The translations under genes were made by a program, and so were the position numbers. Positions 47,795 through 57,300 of a stretch of 64,000 bases of DNA are shown here, in pieces. Within the stretch, counting starts at the first letter, position 1; each line of letters starts with the position of its first letter. The notes under the pieces were generated by a model. It worked only from the letters and a program-made list of their open reading frames with translations, ran no database searches and was not told the DNA's origin. Source of the stretch: Bacteroidota bacterium (lineage in GTDB: Bacteria; Bacteroidota; Bacteroidia; Bacteroidales; CAIWKO01); contig JBAXND010000019.1 of NCBI GenBank assembly GCA_037133915.1, forward strand, positions 17,026 through 81,025, in the 5' to 3' direction.

Positions 47795-49402
47795 ATGAAG
47801 ACTTTGCGAATATTTTTCGTACTAATATTAACGATAGCATCATTTTCCACATTTGCACAGGGCTCTGCCATTAATGCTTCAGGTTCTCAACCCGACCCAT
47901 CTGCAATGCTGGATGTTAGCTCAAATACCAAAGGATTCCTGGCACCACGAATGAGTGAGACGGAACGCAATGCAATAGTGAATCCGGCTGAAGGTTTGAT
48001 TATCTTCAACACAACTTCGGGCTGTCCGAATTACTACCACAATAGTACCTGGTTCCCGTGGTGTGGTAATTGCAGTCCACCTGCCGCACCCTTGCCCGGC
48101 AGTAACAGTCCTGTTTGTGTAGGTTCAACCCTGAATCTTACGGCATCGGCAATCGTTGGGGCGACCTATTCCTGGACCGGTCCAAACGGGTTCTCTTCAA
48201 CTTCACAGAATCCTTCTATTACAAATGCTGGCCTTGCTGCTGCAGGAACATACAATGTTGCTGCTACCGTAAATGGATGCACTTCAAACTATGCAGCAAC
48301 AATAGTAGCGGTAAATTCACTTCCGAATTCATCCTTCACATATACACCCACCAGCCCTAATATTAGTCAAGCTGTTACGTTCAGTCCGGTTAGCACAGGT
48401 CTGACATATGCCTGGACTTTTCAGAATGGCTCCCCTGCAACATCAACCGCTCAAAATCCTGTTGTGACATGGAGTACAAGCGGCACTTTTTCGGTATCTC
48501 TTACAGTCACCGGCGGAGGCAATTGCAGCTCAACATCGGCAAGCAATATCACTATTTCTAATTGTGGCGGCACCGGTAGCCAGACTTTTTCATACACAGG
48601 TGCTGCGCAAACCTTCACAGTCCCTGTGTGCATCACTCAAATTACCATAGAAGCTTATGGTGCACAAGGCTCACAAGGGACTCAAGGAAATCATAACGGA
48701 TCATTGCCCGGAACCAATGGCGGTGTCGGTGGTTTGGGTGGAAAAGCCTCAGGAACGCTCACCGTATCCCCGGGCCAGATTATTAATATTTATGTCGGAG
48801 GGCAGGCTGGATGGAATGGTGGTGGTGCTTCCGGAACCGGATCAGGCGCACCCGGCGGCATTGGCGGTGGTGCCAGCGATGTAAGAATTGGTGGCAATGC
48901 ACTTTCAAATAGGGTAATTGCTGCTGCCGGTGGCGGCGGCGGCGGCGGTGGTGGACTCACTCAATCGTGCAGTCCGGGAATACCCAGTGATGGCGGAGCA
49001 GGAAGCGGCGGTGGCAGCAGTCTTGACGGTTCGACCGGAACCAGTGGCGGCGGTGGTCCGGGTGTTGGAGTGGGTGGATATTATAACGGAAATGGTGGTT
49101 CTGGTGGCAGTGGAAATCAATCAGGAACTGCCGGAGGAACCGGCACAACAGGTCAGGGAGGAAACGGTGGAAGCACCACATATCCTGTACCTCCTTATGC
49201 TGCAGGCGTTACCGGTTGTGGTGGCGGCGGTGGCGGTGGCTATACCGGTGGTGGTGGTGGCGGCGGCGCAGGCTATAATGGCGGTTGTGGCGCACCCGGA
49301 GGTGGCGGTGCCGGCGGTACTTCATATACTGGTGGTGTTACTAACGGAGCTACACAAGGTTCTGTAAGAAGCGGAAACGGTCAGGTGATTATTTCCTGGT
49401 AA
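47795..49402 (+). CDS. Glycine-rich adhesin-like protein, array member E
   Basis: The longest member, 535 residues: signal peptide (FFVLILTIASFSTFAQ), head (DPSAMLDVSSNTKGFLAPRM), Ig-like and PKD domains, and an extended glycine-rich tip (from about 268, TFSYTGAAQTFTVP) of the ALK subtype (GGGASDVRIG, NRVIAAAGGGGGGGGG) with an insertion of about 30 residues relative to D. It ends GNGQVIISW. The insertion is wholly in the tip, in line with tip diversification. The next gene begins 115 bases later. Confidence 0.8.
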   Translation: MKTLRIFFVLILTIASFSTFAQGSAINASGSQPDPSAMLDVSSNTKGFLAPRMSETERNAIVNPAEGLIIFNTTSGCPNYYHNSTWFPWCGNCSPPAAPLPGSNSPVCVGSTLNLTASAIVGATYSWTGPNGFSSTSQNPSITNAGLAAAGTYNVAATVNGCTSNYAATIVAVNSLPNSSFTYTPTSPNISQAVTFSPVSTGLTYAWTFQNGSPATSTAQNPVVTWSTSGTFSVSLTVTGGGNCSSTSASNITISNCGGTGSQTFSYTGAAQTFTVPVCITQITIEAYGAQGSQGTQGNHNGSLPGTNGGVGGLGGKASGTLTVSPGQIINIYVGGQAGWNGGGASGTGSGAPGGIGGGASDVRIGGNALSNRVIAAAGGGGGGGGGLTQSCSPGIPSDGGAGSGGGSSLDGSTGTSGGGGPGVGVGGYYNGNGGSGGSGNQSGTAGGTGTTGQGGNGGSTTYPVPPYAAGVTGCGGGGGGGYTGGGGGGGAGYNGGCGAPGGGGAGGTSYTGGVTNGATQGSVRSGNGQVIISW

Positions 49403-49517
49403 TCGACAGTAATAGGTTCCAATTATACTGATATAATATATTAGGTATTTTTCTTATTATTGATTATTTTTGCTATTCTTTGGCAGTTGCCTTGCACAAA
49501 TATCAATAAGTTGAATT

Positions 49518-51032
49518 ATGAAAAAGACCTTAATCCCTTTACTTAAAGTAACATTCACCCTGATATGTTTCTTTATTAGCTATTATAATGTGTCAGCACA
49601 GGGTTTGGGAGTAAATACTACAGGTGTTGCTGCCGATCCTTCTGCAATGCTCGATGTAAGCGGCACAAATTCCGGTGTACTGATTAACCGCATGACGTCG
49701 GCACAGCGCAATGCTATCCCAAATCCTGCGGAAGGTCTGGTGATATTCAATACAGATAGCAAGTGTTTTAACTTTTTCAGGAACAATACCTGGTTTGAAC
49801 TCTGCGGCAATTGTATTGGCCCACCGGCTCCGGTTGCAGGCAGCAATAGCCCCGTTTGTGAAGGCTCAACACTGAATCTTACTGCCACTACGGTTCCTCA
49901 GGCTACTTATTACTGGACAGGACCCAATGGATTTACTTCAACAGCTCAGAATCCGGTATTATCAAATGTAACATTACAGGCCGGTGGAGTTTATACCGTC
50001 TATTCAGTACTAAGTTGCAATTCCCAACCTGCCACCACGACTGTGGTTGTCAATAGCGGACCGGCATCAACCTTCACTGCGAATCCGGTGATGCCGATTG
50101 TTGGGCAGGCTTGCGTATTTTCACCAACATTGACTGGAGCAAACTACAATTGGACATTCCAAAGTGGTTCTCCGGCTACGAGTACGGCACAGAATCCATC
50201 GGTTACATGGTCAACAACCGGAACTTACAGTGTTTCACTCACAGTTACTCAAAACGGCTGTTCATCTACTACAAATAGTTCTATTTCAATCAACACTTGT
50301 TACAACCATTCTCAATCTCAAACCTTTTCATACACGGGCGCCGATCAGACATGGACAGTCCCGTCAGGTACCTGTTCTATTACTGTTGAAGCTTTTGGTG
50401 CGCAGGGTGGTACCAGCTTTGCAGGAGCTATAGGTGGAAAGGGTGCCTACATTAAAGGAACCTTCACGGTTGCATCCGGTGACGTTATTACAATAAAGGC
50501 AGGCGGAAAAGGTGTAAACGGTACCGGTGGTAGCCTCCACGGCGGTGGCGGTGGCGGTGGCTCTTTTGTGATTAACGGAGGCAATATATTGCTAATTGCA
50601 GCAGGTGGCGGCGGCGGATCCTATTCCAGCAGCAGTTGTGTCGGTCAGCCCGGAAATGCATCTACTACAGGTGGTGCCGGAGGTTATTACTCGGTAACTG
50701 TTGGCAGTGGAGGATTCTCAGACAATGGCCAGGGCGGCGGTTGTGGTTCCGGTGGCGGTGGCTGGAATTCGGCAGGCACCGGCAATAACTGGTGTACCGG
50801 CGGACAGGCTGCAGGCGGAGCCGGCGGCGTAAGCCAGTACACAGGCCATGGTGGCTGGGCAGGAGGTGGAGCATCCTACCATGGTGGTGGCGGTGGCGGC
50901 GGCTATACAGGCGGAAGCGGAGGAAATTATACAATTGGCGGTGGTGGCGGTGGTTCAATTAACAATGGAACAAGCCAGACCAATACTGCTGATTATCAGA
51001 CCGGCAACGGGAGTGTTATAATTGCCTGGTAA
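49518..51032 (+). CDS. Glycine-rich adhesin-like protein, array member F
   Basis: The 504-residue product has the family layout; its tip is of the other subtype (GGGGGGSFVINGGNILLIAA), as in A and G. It is nearly the same as member G through head, Ig-like and PKD domains (for instance GPPAPVAGSNSPVCEGST vs GPPAPIAGSNSPVCEGST) and has the same length, so the two are a recent tandem duplication. It ends GNGSVIIAW. A TATTTTTG box at 49465-49472 may be its -7 element. Confidence 0.8.
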   Translation: MKKTLIPLLKVTFTLICFFISYYNVSAQGLGVNTTGVAADPSAMLDVSGTNSGVLINRMTSAQRNAIPNPAEGLVIFNTDSKCFNFFRNNTWFELCGNCIGPPAPVAGSNSPVCEGSTLNLTATTVPQATYYWTGPNGFTSTAQNPVLSNVTLQAGGVYTVYSVLSCNSQPATTTVVVNSGPASTFTANPVMPIVGQACVFSPTLTGANYNWTFQSGSPATSTAQNPSVTWSTTGTYSVSLTVTQNGCSSTTNSSISINTCYNHSQSQTFSYTGADQTWTVPSGTCSITVEAFGAQGGTSFAGAIGGKGAYIKGTFTVASGDVITIKAGGKGVNGTGGSLHGGGGGGGSFVINGGNILLIAAGGGGGSYSSSSCVGQPGNASTTGGAGGYYSVTVGSGGFSDNGQGGGCGSGGGGWNSAGTGNNWCTGGQAAGGAGGVSQYTGHGGWAGGGASYHGGGGGGGYTGGSGGNYTIGGGGGGSINNGTSQTNTADYQTGNGSVIIAW

Positions 51033-51061
51033 TTTTCATTTTTTACTTATGCAGAGTAGCT

Positions 51062-51087
51062 GAAGATTTCGTACGAAAGACATCTTC
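51062..51087. other. Short dyad between array members F and G
   Basis: GAAGAT (51062-51067) and ATCTTC (51082-51087) flank the perfect 12-base palindrome TTTCGTACGAAA (51067-51078). It could be a weak terminator of F or an operator; no T run follows. Confidence 0.3.
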
Positions 51088-51123
51088 ATTGTATATTTTC
51101 AAACTTATTAATTTCAGATTATT

Positions 51124-52638
51124 ATGTTAAAACAATCATTTCGCTTTTTGTTTCTTATTTTCATTGTTCATTGTTCATTTTTAACTGTTCATTCCTTTGC
51201 ACAGGGTGTTGGCGTCAATACAACAGGAAGTCCCGCTGACCCTTCATCAATGCTTGATGTCAGCAGTAATTCAAAAGGCGTACTTATAAGCCGTATGACA
51301 ACCGCCGAACGCGCAGCAATATCAAACCCTGCTGAAGGATTGATGATATTCAATACAGATACCAAGTGTTTTAACTTTTTCAGAAATAATACCTGGTTTG
51401 AAGTATGTGGTAATTGTATCGGACCGCCTGCTCCGATTGCCGGCAGCAATAGCCCTGTTTGCGAAGGCTCAACATTGAATCTTTCCGCCTCTACGGTTCC
51501 GCAGGCTACTTACCTGTGGGTCGGACCCAACGGTTTTACTTCAACTGCTCAAAATCCTGTTATTTCAAATATAACATTGCAGGCAAGCGGAATTTATACT
51601 GTGTATTCTGTGCAAAACTGTAATTCACAGCCCGCTACTACAACTGTTTCTGTAAGCAGCGGACCGGCATCAACCTTTACCGCAAATCCGTTGATACCCA
51701 TAGTTGGGCAGGCTTGTGTTTTCTCACCAACATTAACGGGCGCAAATTACAATTGGACATTTCAAAGTGGTTCACCGGCTACAAGTACAAACCAAAACCC
51801 TTCAGTGACCTGGGCTGCATCCGGAACTTATAACCTTTCACTCACAGTTACTCAAAATGGCTGTTCATCTACAACAAATAGTTCTATTTCAATTAGCAGC
51901 TGCTATAATCATTCTCAATCTCAGACATTCTCATATACAGGCGCTGCTCAAACCTGGACTGTTCCTTCAGGTGTTTGCTCAATCACTATTGATGCCTATG
52001 GTGCACAAGGTGGAAATGGAATCGGAGGCGGAGTAGGTGGAAAAGGTGCCTATATCAGTGGAACTTTTACCGTAACTGCGGGAGATAATATTACTCTGAC
52101 TGTAGGAGGAAAAGGTAGTAATGGCATATCAAGCCTCAACGGTGGCGGTGGTGGCGGCGGTTCTTTTGCTGTAAACAATGGTGTAATACTGCTTATCGCC
52201 GGCGGCGGCGGAGGTTCCTCGTATTACAATACCAGTAGTTATGGACAACCCGGCAATGCAAATACTACAGGTGGCGCAGGTGCATATTATTCTGTAACTG
52301 CCGGAAACGGAGGATATACCGACGGTAGTCAGGGTGGCGGCACAGGAGCCGGCGGCGGTGGTTGGTTTACAGCTGGAACCGGTAATACCTGGTGCACCGG
52401 GGGCCAGGCTGCAGGTGGTGCCGGTGGCGTCAGCAACGGTTACACCGGTCATGGCGGATGGGGTGGTGGTGGTGGTGGTTTCCACGGTGGTGGCGGCGGC
52501 GGCGGTTATACCGGTGGCAGTGGCGGCGGTGTGTCAAGTCCGGGTGGCGGCGGCGGCGGTTCAATCAATAATGGAACAAACCAGACGAATACCGGCGATT
52601 ATCAAACCGGTAACGGCTCAATAGTTGTTTCCTGGTGA
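51124..52638 (+). CDS. Glycine-rich adhesin-like protein, array member G
   Basis: The 504-residue recent duplicate of F. Signal peptide (FLFLIFIVHCSFLTVHSFAQ) encoded by TTCATTGTTCAT-like repeated bases, head, Ig-like domain (YLWVGPNGFTSTAQNP), PKD (YNWTFQSGSPATSTNQNP), tip of the SF-LLIA subtype, end GNGSIVVSW. Differences from F lie mostly in the tip loops (STGGAGAYYSVTAGNGGYTD region) and in the signal peptide. Confidence 0.8.
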   Translation: MLKQSFRFLFLIFIVHCSFLTVHSFAQGVGVNTTGSPADPSSMLDVSSNSKGVLISRMTTAERAAISNPAEGLMIFNTDTKCFNFFRNNTWFEVCGNCIGPPAPIAGSNSPVCEGSTLNLSASTVPQATYLWVGPNGFTSTAQNPVISNITLQASGIYTVYSVQNCNSQPATTTVSVSSGPASTFTANPLIPIVGQACVFSPTLTGANYNWTFQSGSPATSTNQNPSVTWAASGTYNLSLTVTQNGCSSTTNSSISISSCYNHSQSQTFSYTGAAQTWTVPSGVCSITIDAYGAQGGNGIGGGVGGKGAYISGTFTVTAGDNITLTVGGKGSNGISSLNGGGGGGGSFAVNNGVILLIAGGGGGSSYYNTSSYGQPGNANTTGGAGAYYSVTAGNGGYTDGSQGGGTGAGGGGWFTAGTGNTWCTGGQAAGGAGGVSNGYTGHGGWGGGGGGFHGGGGGGGYTGGSGGGVSSPGGGGGGSINNGTNQTNTGDYQTGNGSIVVSW

Positions 52639-52741
52639 TTTGATAATTTTTGTAATTTAGCAGCGTATTTCAGTGTTTTTAAAAAGAAAACATGATAGAA
52701 ATGCTTATATTATTCTTGACCTTTAAAAAGACAAAAACATC

Positions 52742-54247
52742 ATGTTAAGAAACTTACCGCGTTTTCTATTACTGCTTTTAATTATTCATTGTTCATTTTT
52801 CATTGTTCATTCTTATGCACAGGGCGTAGCCGTGAATGTAAGCGGAAATCCTGCCGATGCATCTTCAATTTTTGATGTCAGCAGCACTGCAAAAGGGGTA
52901 TTGCTAAGCAGAATGACCACTGCGCAGCGCAATGCAATCACCAATCCTGCCGAAGGGCTTGTGATTTTTAATACTGATACCAAATGTTTCAATTTTTATA
53001 AAGCCAACAGCTGGTTTGAGTGGTGTGGAAATTGTATCGCACCTGCAATACCTGTTGCGTCTAACAACACACCTGTCTGTGCCGGCGATACCCTGAAATT
53101 ATTTGCGTCAACGGTTCCGGGTGCCACATATATCTGGAGCGGGCCTAATGGTTTTACTTCAACAGCACAGAATCCTAAAATTCCAAACTCAGGGACTGCA
53201 GCAGCAGGTACCTATTCAGTGTCATCAACCAATGGAAGCTGCTCTTCAAACGCTGCAACAACTACAGCAACCGTAAATGCCGCCCCGTCATCTGCCTACA
53301 CATGGCTGCCTCTGACGGCAACAATTAATTCGAACGTAACTTTTACTCCGGCAGTTACCGGCGCCTCCTATAGCTGGACCTTTCAGAGCGGAACACCGGC
53401 TACGAGTTCTGCACAGAACCCCGTTGTGCAGTGGACTACATCCGGTAATTACTCAACATCACTTACTGTTACGCAAAATGGCTGCAGTTCAACCACATCA
53501 TCTTCAATAACCGCTACAACATGCGCTCCCGTAAGCGGAAGCCAGACCTTCAGCTATACTGGCGCTTCTCAGACGTTTACGGTGCCTTCATGTATTACTC
53601 AGATAACCATTGAATGCTGGGGTGCTCAAGGATACACCTGCGGCAATGCCGGTGGTCTTGGTGGTTATGCCAGCGGAACACTTGTTGTCACTCCCGGTCA
53701 GCAGTTATATGTTTATGTAGGCGGGCAGGGAACTGTTTCTAATGGTTCATATATTCCTGCAGGTGGCGGATGGAATGGCGGTGGCAACGGTCAAAGCAAT
53801 GGAGCTACAAGTGCTGTGGGCGGCGGCGGTGGCGGCTCCGATGTAAGAACTGTGTACAACGCGAATCCTATGGATGGCACGTCTCTTAATTCACGCCTTA
53901 TTGTAGGTGGTGGGGGTGGAAGTGCTACGAGCAATACCGGTGCATACGGTGGTGCAGGTGGTGGACTATCAGGTCAGGATGGCGGACAGCATAGCAGCTA
54001 TCATTATGGCAGAGGCGGTACCCAATCAGCCGGCGGTGACTACGGTGGCACTTTAGGTCAGGGTGGTAATGCTGAAGGTTGGATGACTCCCTGGAATGGT
54101 GCCGGTGGCGGTGGTTATTATGGAGGTGGCATTTCTACGGCCCATTCAGGCGGCGGCGGCGGAAGCTCTTATTATGGAGGCGTTACCGGAGGAAGTACAA
54201 CAACAGGTTTACGCAGTGGCGATGGTCAGGTGAAAATTAGTTGGTAG
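52742..54247 (+). CDS. Glycine-rich adhesin-like protein, array member H
   Basis: Last array gene, 501 residues: signal peptide (LLLIIHCSFFIVHSYAQ), head (ADASSIFDVSSTAKGVLL, with Phe where others have Met or Leu), Ig-like domain (YIWSGPNGFTSTAQNP), PKD (YSWTFQSGTPATSSAQNP) and a glycine-rich tip of the ALK subtype with a longer 'GGGGSDVRTVYNANPMDG' loop. It ends GDGQVKISW. A strong terminator follows at 54270-54298, closing the array. Confidence 0.8.
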   Translation: MLRNLPRFLLLLLIIHCSFFIVHSYAQGVAVNVSGNPADASSIFDVSSTAKGVLLSRMTTAQRNAITNPAEGLVIFNTDTKCFNFYKANSWFEWCGNCIAPAIPVASNNTPVCAGDTLKLFASTVPGATYIWSGPNGFTSTAQNPKIPNSGTAAAGTYSVSSTNGSCSSNAATTTATVNAAPSSAYTWLPLTATINSNVTFTPAVTGASYSWTFQSGTPATSSAQNPVVQWTTSGNYSTSLTVTQNGCSSTTSSSITATTCAPVSGSQTFSYTGASQTFTVPSCITQITIECWGAQGYTCGNAGGLGGYASGTLVVTPGQQLYVYVGGQGTVSNGSYIPAGGGWNGGGNGQSNGATSAVGGGGGGSDVRTVYNANPMDGTSLNSRLIVGGGGGSATSNTGAYGGAGGGLSGQDGGQHSSYHYGRGGTQSAGGDYGGTLGQGGNAEGWMTPWNGAGGGGYYGGGISTAHSGGGGGSSYYGGVTGGSTTTGLRSGDGQVKISW

Positions 54248-54269
54248 AATTGATGAACAATATTTATAT

Positions 54270-54298
54270 GAGGCAGGAACCATCACGTTTCCTGCCTC
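54270..54298 (+). terminator. Terminator closing the glycine-rich array
   Basis: A 10-bp perfect stem (GAGGCAGGAA/TTCCTGCCTC) with a 9-base loop and then a T-rich run (ATTCTTTTTT). It separates the array from the WD40-caspase gene. Confidence 0.9.
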
Positions 54299-54335
54299 AT
54301 TCTTTTTTGTACTTTTAGATGGTAAATTAATTGTT

Positions 54336-57300
54336 ATGAGATTGCAGTTATTAAGTTTCCTTGCCTTCTTGCTATTATTGAACGGCAGTCTTTTCAGTCA
54401 GGTTGACCTTATTATCCCGCTCGGTCATACTGACCGCATCACGTCCATTTCTGCTTCGTCCGATGGCAAATACATTGCATCAGCGGGGGTTGATTATAAA
54501 GTTAAAATTTGGGATGTAGCCACAGGTCGCGAACTTGTGACATTCTATGAACACAACCGGCCGGTGAATGCGGTCACTTTCACACCCGACGGAACGAAGT
54601 TGATAAGCGCCGATGACGACGGAATGATGTATTTCAGAGATGTTGCTTCATATAAAATGCTTAAGAAAGTGTCGCTTGGCAGCGAGATATTTTGCATGAA
54701 CGTTTCTCCCGATGGTAAACTTCTTGCCGTAGGCATGTGGAAAATAATTCACATTTTTGATATGGCAACAATGACCGAAGTCAGAAGTATTGCCGCATAC
54801 GCCGGACCTGATTTGGTTTCAGATCTGCTGTGTGTCGATTTTGCCGCTGATGGAAAAACGCTGCTGTCTGCAGGAAAGAATGATCGAAAAATAAAAATAT
54901 GGAATGCCCTCACAGGAAGCCTTACTAAAACAATAAATGCCGTTGCTGACAATGTTTCCGCTGATATAAGCAGCGACGGTCTTACGGTGATTGCTGCAGG
55001 CGGCTCCGACGAAGATTCAGTTTATAAATATAATGTAACATCCGGTGCACTGATTTATGCTGTTCAGGGAAGTAAACGAAAGTTGCGAAAAATCTGTTTT
55101 TCTCCGGATAACAGCCAATTCGTAACTGCCGACGAAAACTGGGAAGCAAAACTCTGGGATGCGGGAACAGGAGCAGAGCTCAAGGTTTTTTCAGGCCATA
55201 ACGATGATGTTTCCGATATCTGTTTTGGCCGTACCCCCAATCTTATTTTTACAGCCAGCGAAGACCAGTCAATATGGTTGTGGGATACAGGCACAGCTGA
55301 AGTTGTTAAAAAGTTCAAAGCCCATTCACGAAATATTCATACGGTAGATTTTGCACCCGACAGCAGGCGGATTGCCATAGGCTGCGGCTCGCCTCAAAGC
55401 CGCTTCGGAAACCACCTGATAGTGTGGGATCTTGCCGGAACATCAGGAATAAAATCATTTTTGCCAAACGACGATGTTCCCGGCGACGTAAACGCAGCCC
55501 GATTCTCACCATCTGGTCTTACCATAGCTTCTGCAGCAGAATCAGACAATGAAAAACTGCGGTTTTGGGATGTCGCAACCGGAACGTGTACTCAGTTCAT
55601 TAAAAAAGCTCATTCCCGCGATATCAATTCCTTATGCTGGTCGGCTGACGGAAAATTCGTGTACACTGCAGGCGACGATGCCGAGGCATATAAATGGGAT
55701 GCTGTAAACGGTGCAAAACTGGCACAGTATAGCGGTGGCAAGGATGATATTATGGAAGTGGCCGCTTCCGCTGACGGAAAATATCTGGCGGCCGCAGGCG
55801 ATGACCGTAAAGTTTTTCTTTGGAATACCGTAAATGGAAACCTTGTGAAATCAATGGTTCATGATGATGACCTGTCAACCTGTGCCTTTTCGCACGACGG
55901 AACAAAAGTGCTTTCAGGAAGTCGTTTCGGCATTCTTAAACTGTGGTCAGCGCCATCAGGCAATTTAATCACCACTCTGAATGCCGGCAGCCGTGCTCAT
56001 TCTGTATTCTCTGCCTGCTTCTCCATGGATGACAAGAAGGTATTTTCCGGCGGCTGGGACAATAATATCAGAGTGTGGGATATTGCGACTGCAACAACAA
56101 AATTCACAATAAAAGGTCATGATATGATGGTTTCGGGCGTTTCGGCTTCACCCGATGGGAAGTTGCTTGTTTCGGGAAGTGCTGATAATACCGTGAAATT
56201 ATGGAATTTAAAGGATTACAGTCAGATTGCAAATCTCGTTATTCTTGATTCTGTCGATTGGGTGGTGAGTACACCCGATAATTATTACTTCTGCTCCAAA
56301 GGTGCTCTCAGCATCATGGGCTTCCGCAAAGGAAACGAGGTCTTTCCTTTCGAACAGTTCGACCTGCAGTATAACCGTCCCGATATCGTTCTTGACCGCA
56401 TCGGTTATGCTTCGCCTGAATTGATAAATTCTCTTAAAAAGGCCTACCATAAACGCTTACGGAAGATGAAATTCGACGAAAGCATGTTCAGCCCCGATTT
56501 TCATATGCCCAATCTGGTTATCAACAAAAAAGAAAAAATTCCACTCACTACCACGGAACGCAGCCTCAGCATTGACTTTGCCGCATCCGATTCAAAGTAT
56601 AAACTCGACCGTATCAATGTCTGGATAAACGATGTGCCGGTTTATGGTATCAACGGAATTGATTTGCGGAACGAAAATAGTGCTTCAACCGAAAAAAAAC
56701 TCACACTGCAGCTTTCGCAGGGAAGGAACAACATTCAGGTATCATGCCTCAACGAAAAAGGTATCGAAAGTCTGAGGCAGACCTTTGAAATTAATTATCA
56801 GCCTGCCCAACCTGTAACACCCAATCTCTATGTTATTGCTATCAGCGTGTCCGATTATAAGGATGACCGCTTTAATCTCAAATATGCTGCTAAAGACGGC
56901 CGGGATCTTGCCGGTTTGTTTACCGACGAAACTGAAAACAACGGGAAAGTCTTTATTGATACTCTGTTTAATAAAAATGCAACACGCGACAACATCATCG
57001 CTCTTCGGCAAAAGCTCATGAAAACTACAGTTGACGACCGCGTTATCTTATATGTTTCCGGTCACGGTCTGCTCGACGACAGTCTTGATTTTTACTTCGC
57101 AACCTATGACATGAATTTCAGTAAACCGGCACAGTCGGGCATTCTGTACGATGATCTTGAAGGATTGCTCGACGGCATTCCGGCACGCGAAAAACTGCTG
57201 CTGATGGATGCATGCCACAGCGGTGAAGTGGATAAGGAAGATGTGTTTGAGATTAAAGATACCAACCTTGTTTTAGCCGATGGCGCCAAAGGTGACCTCA

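Noticed and set aside
48918..49367. Reading frames rich in Val, Ala and Met in the second frame of the glycine-rich genes
   Set aside because: They come from GGT/GGC repeats read out of frame and occur in every paralogue at the same place.
51067..51078. Palindrome TTTCGTACGAAA as a phage attachment site
   Set aside because: No integrase or duplicated target nearby; kept only as a weak dyad.
46206..54247. Repeated GGTGGTGGC-like runs suggesting a CRISPR array or satellite
   Set aside because: They are glycine codons inside long conserved reading frames; there are no equal spacers.
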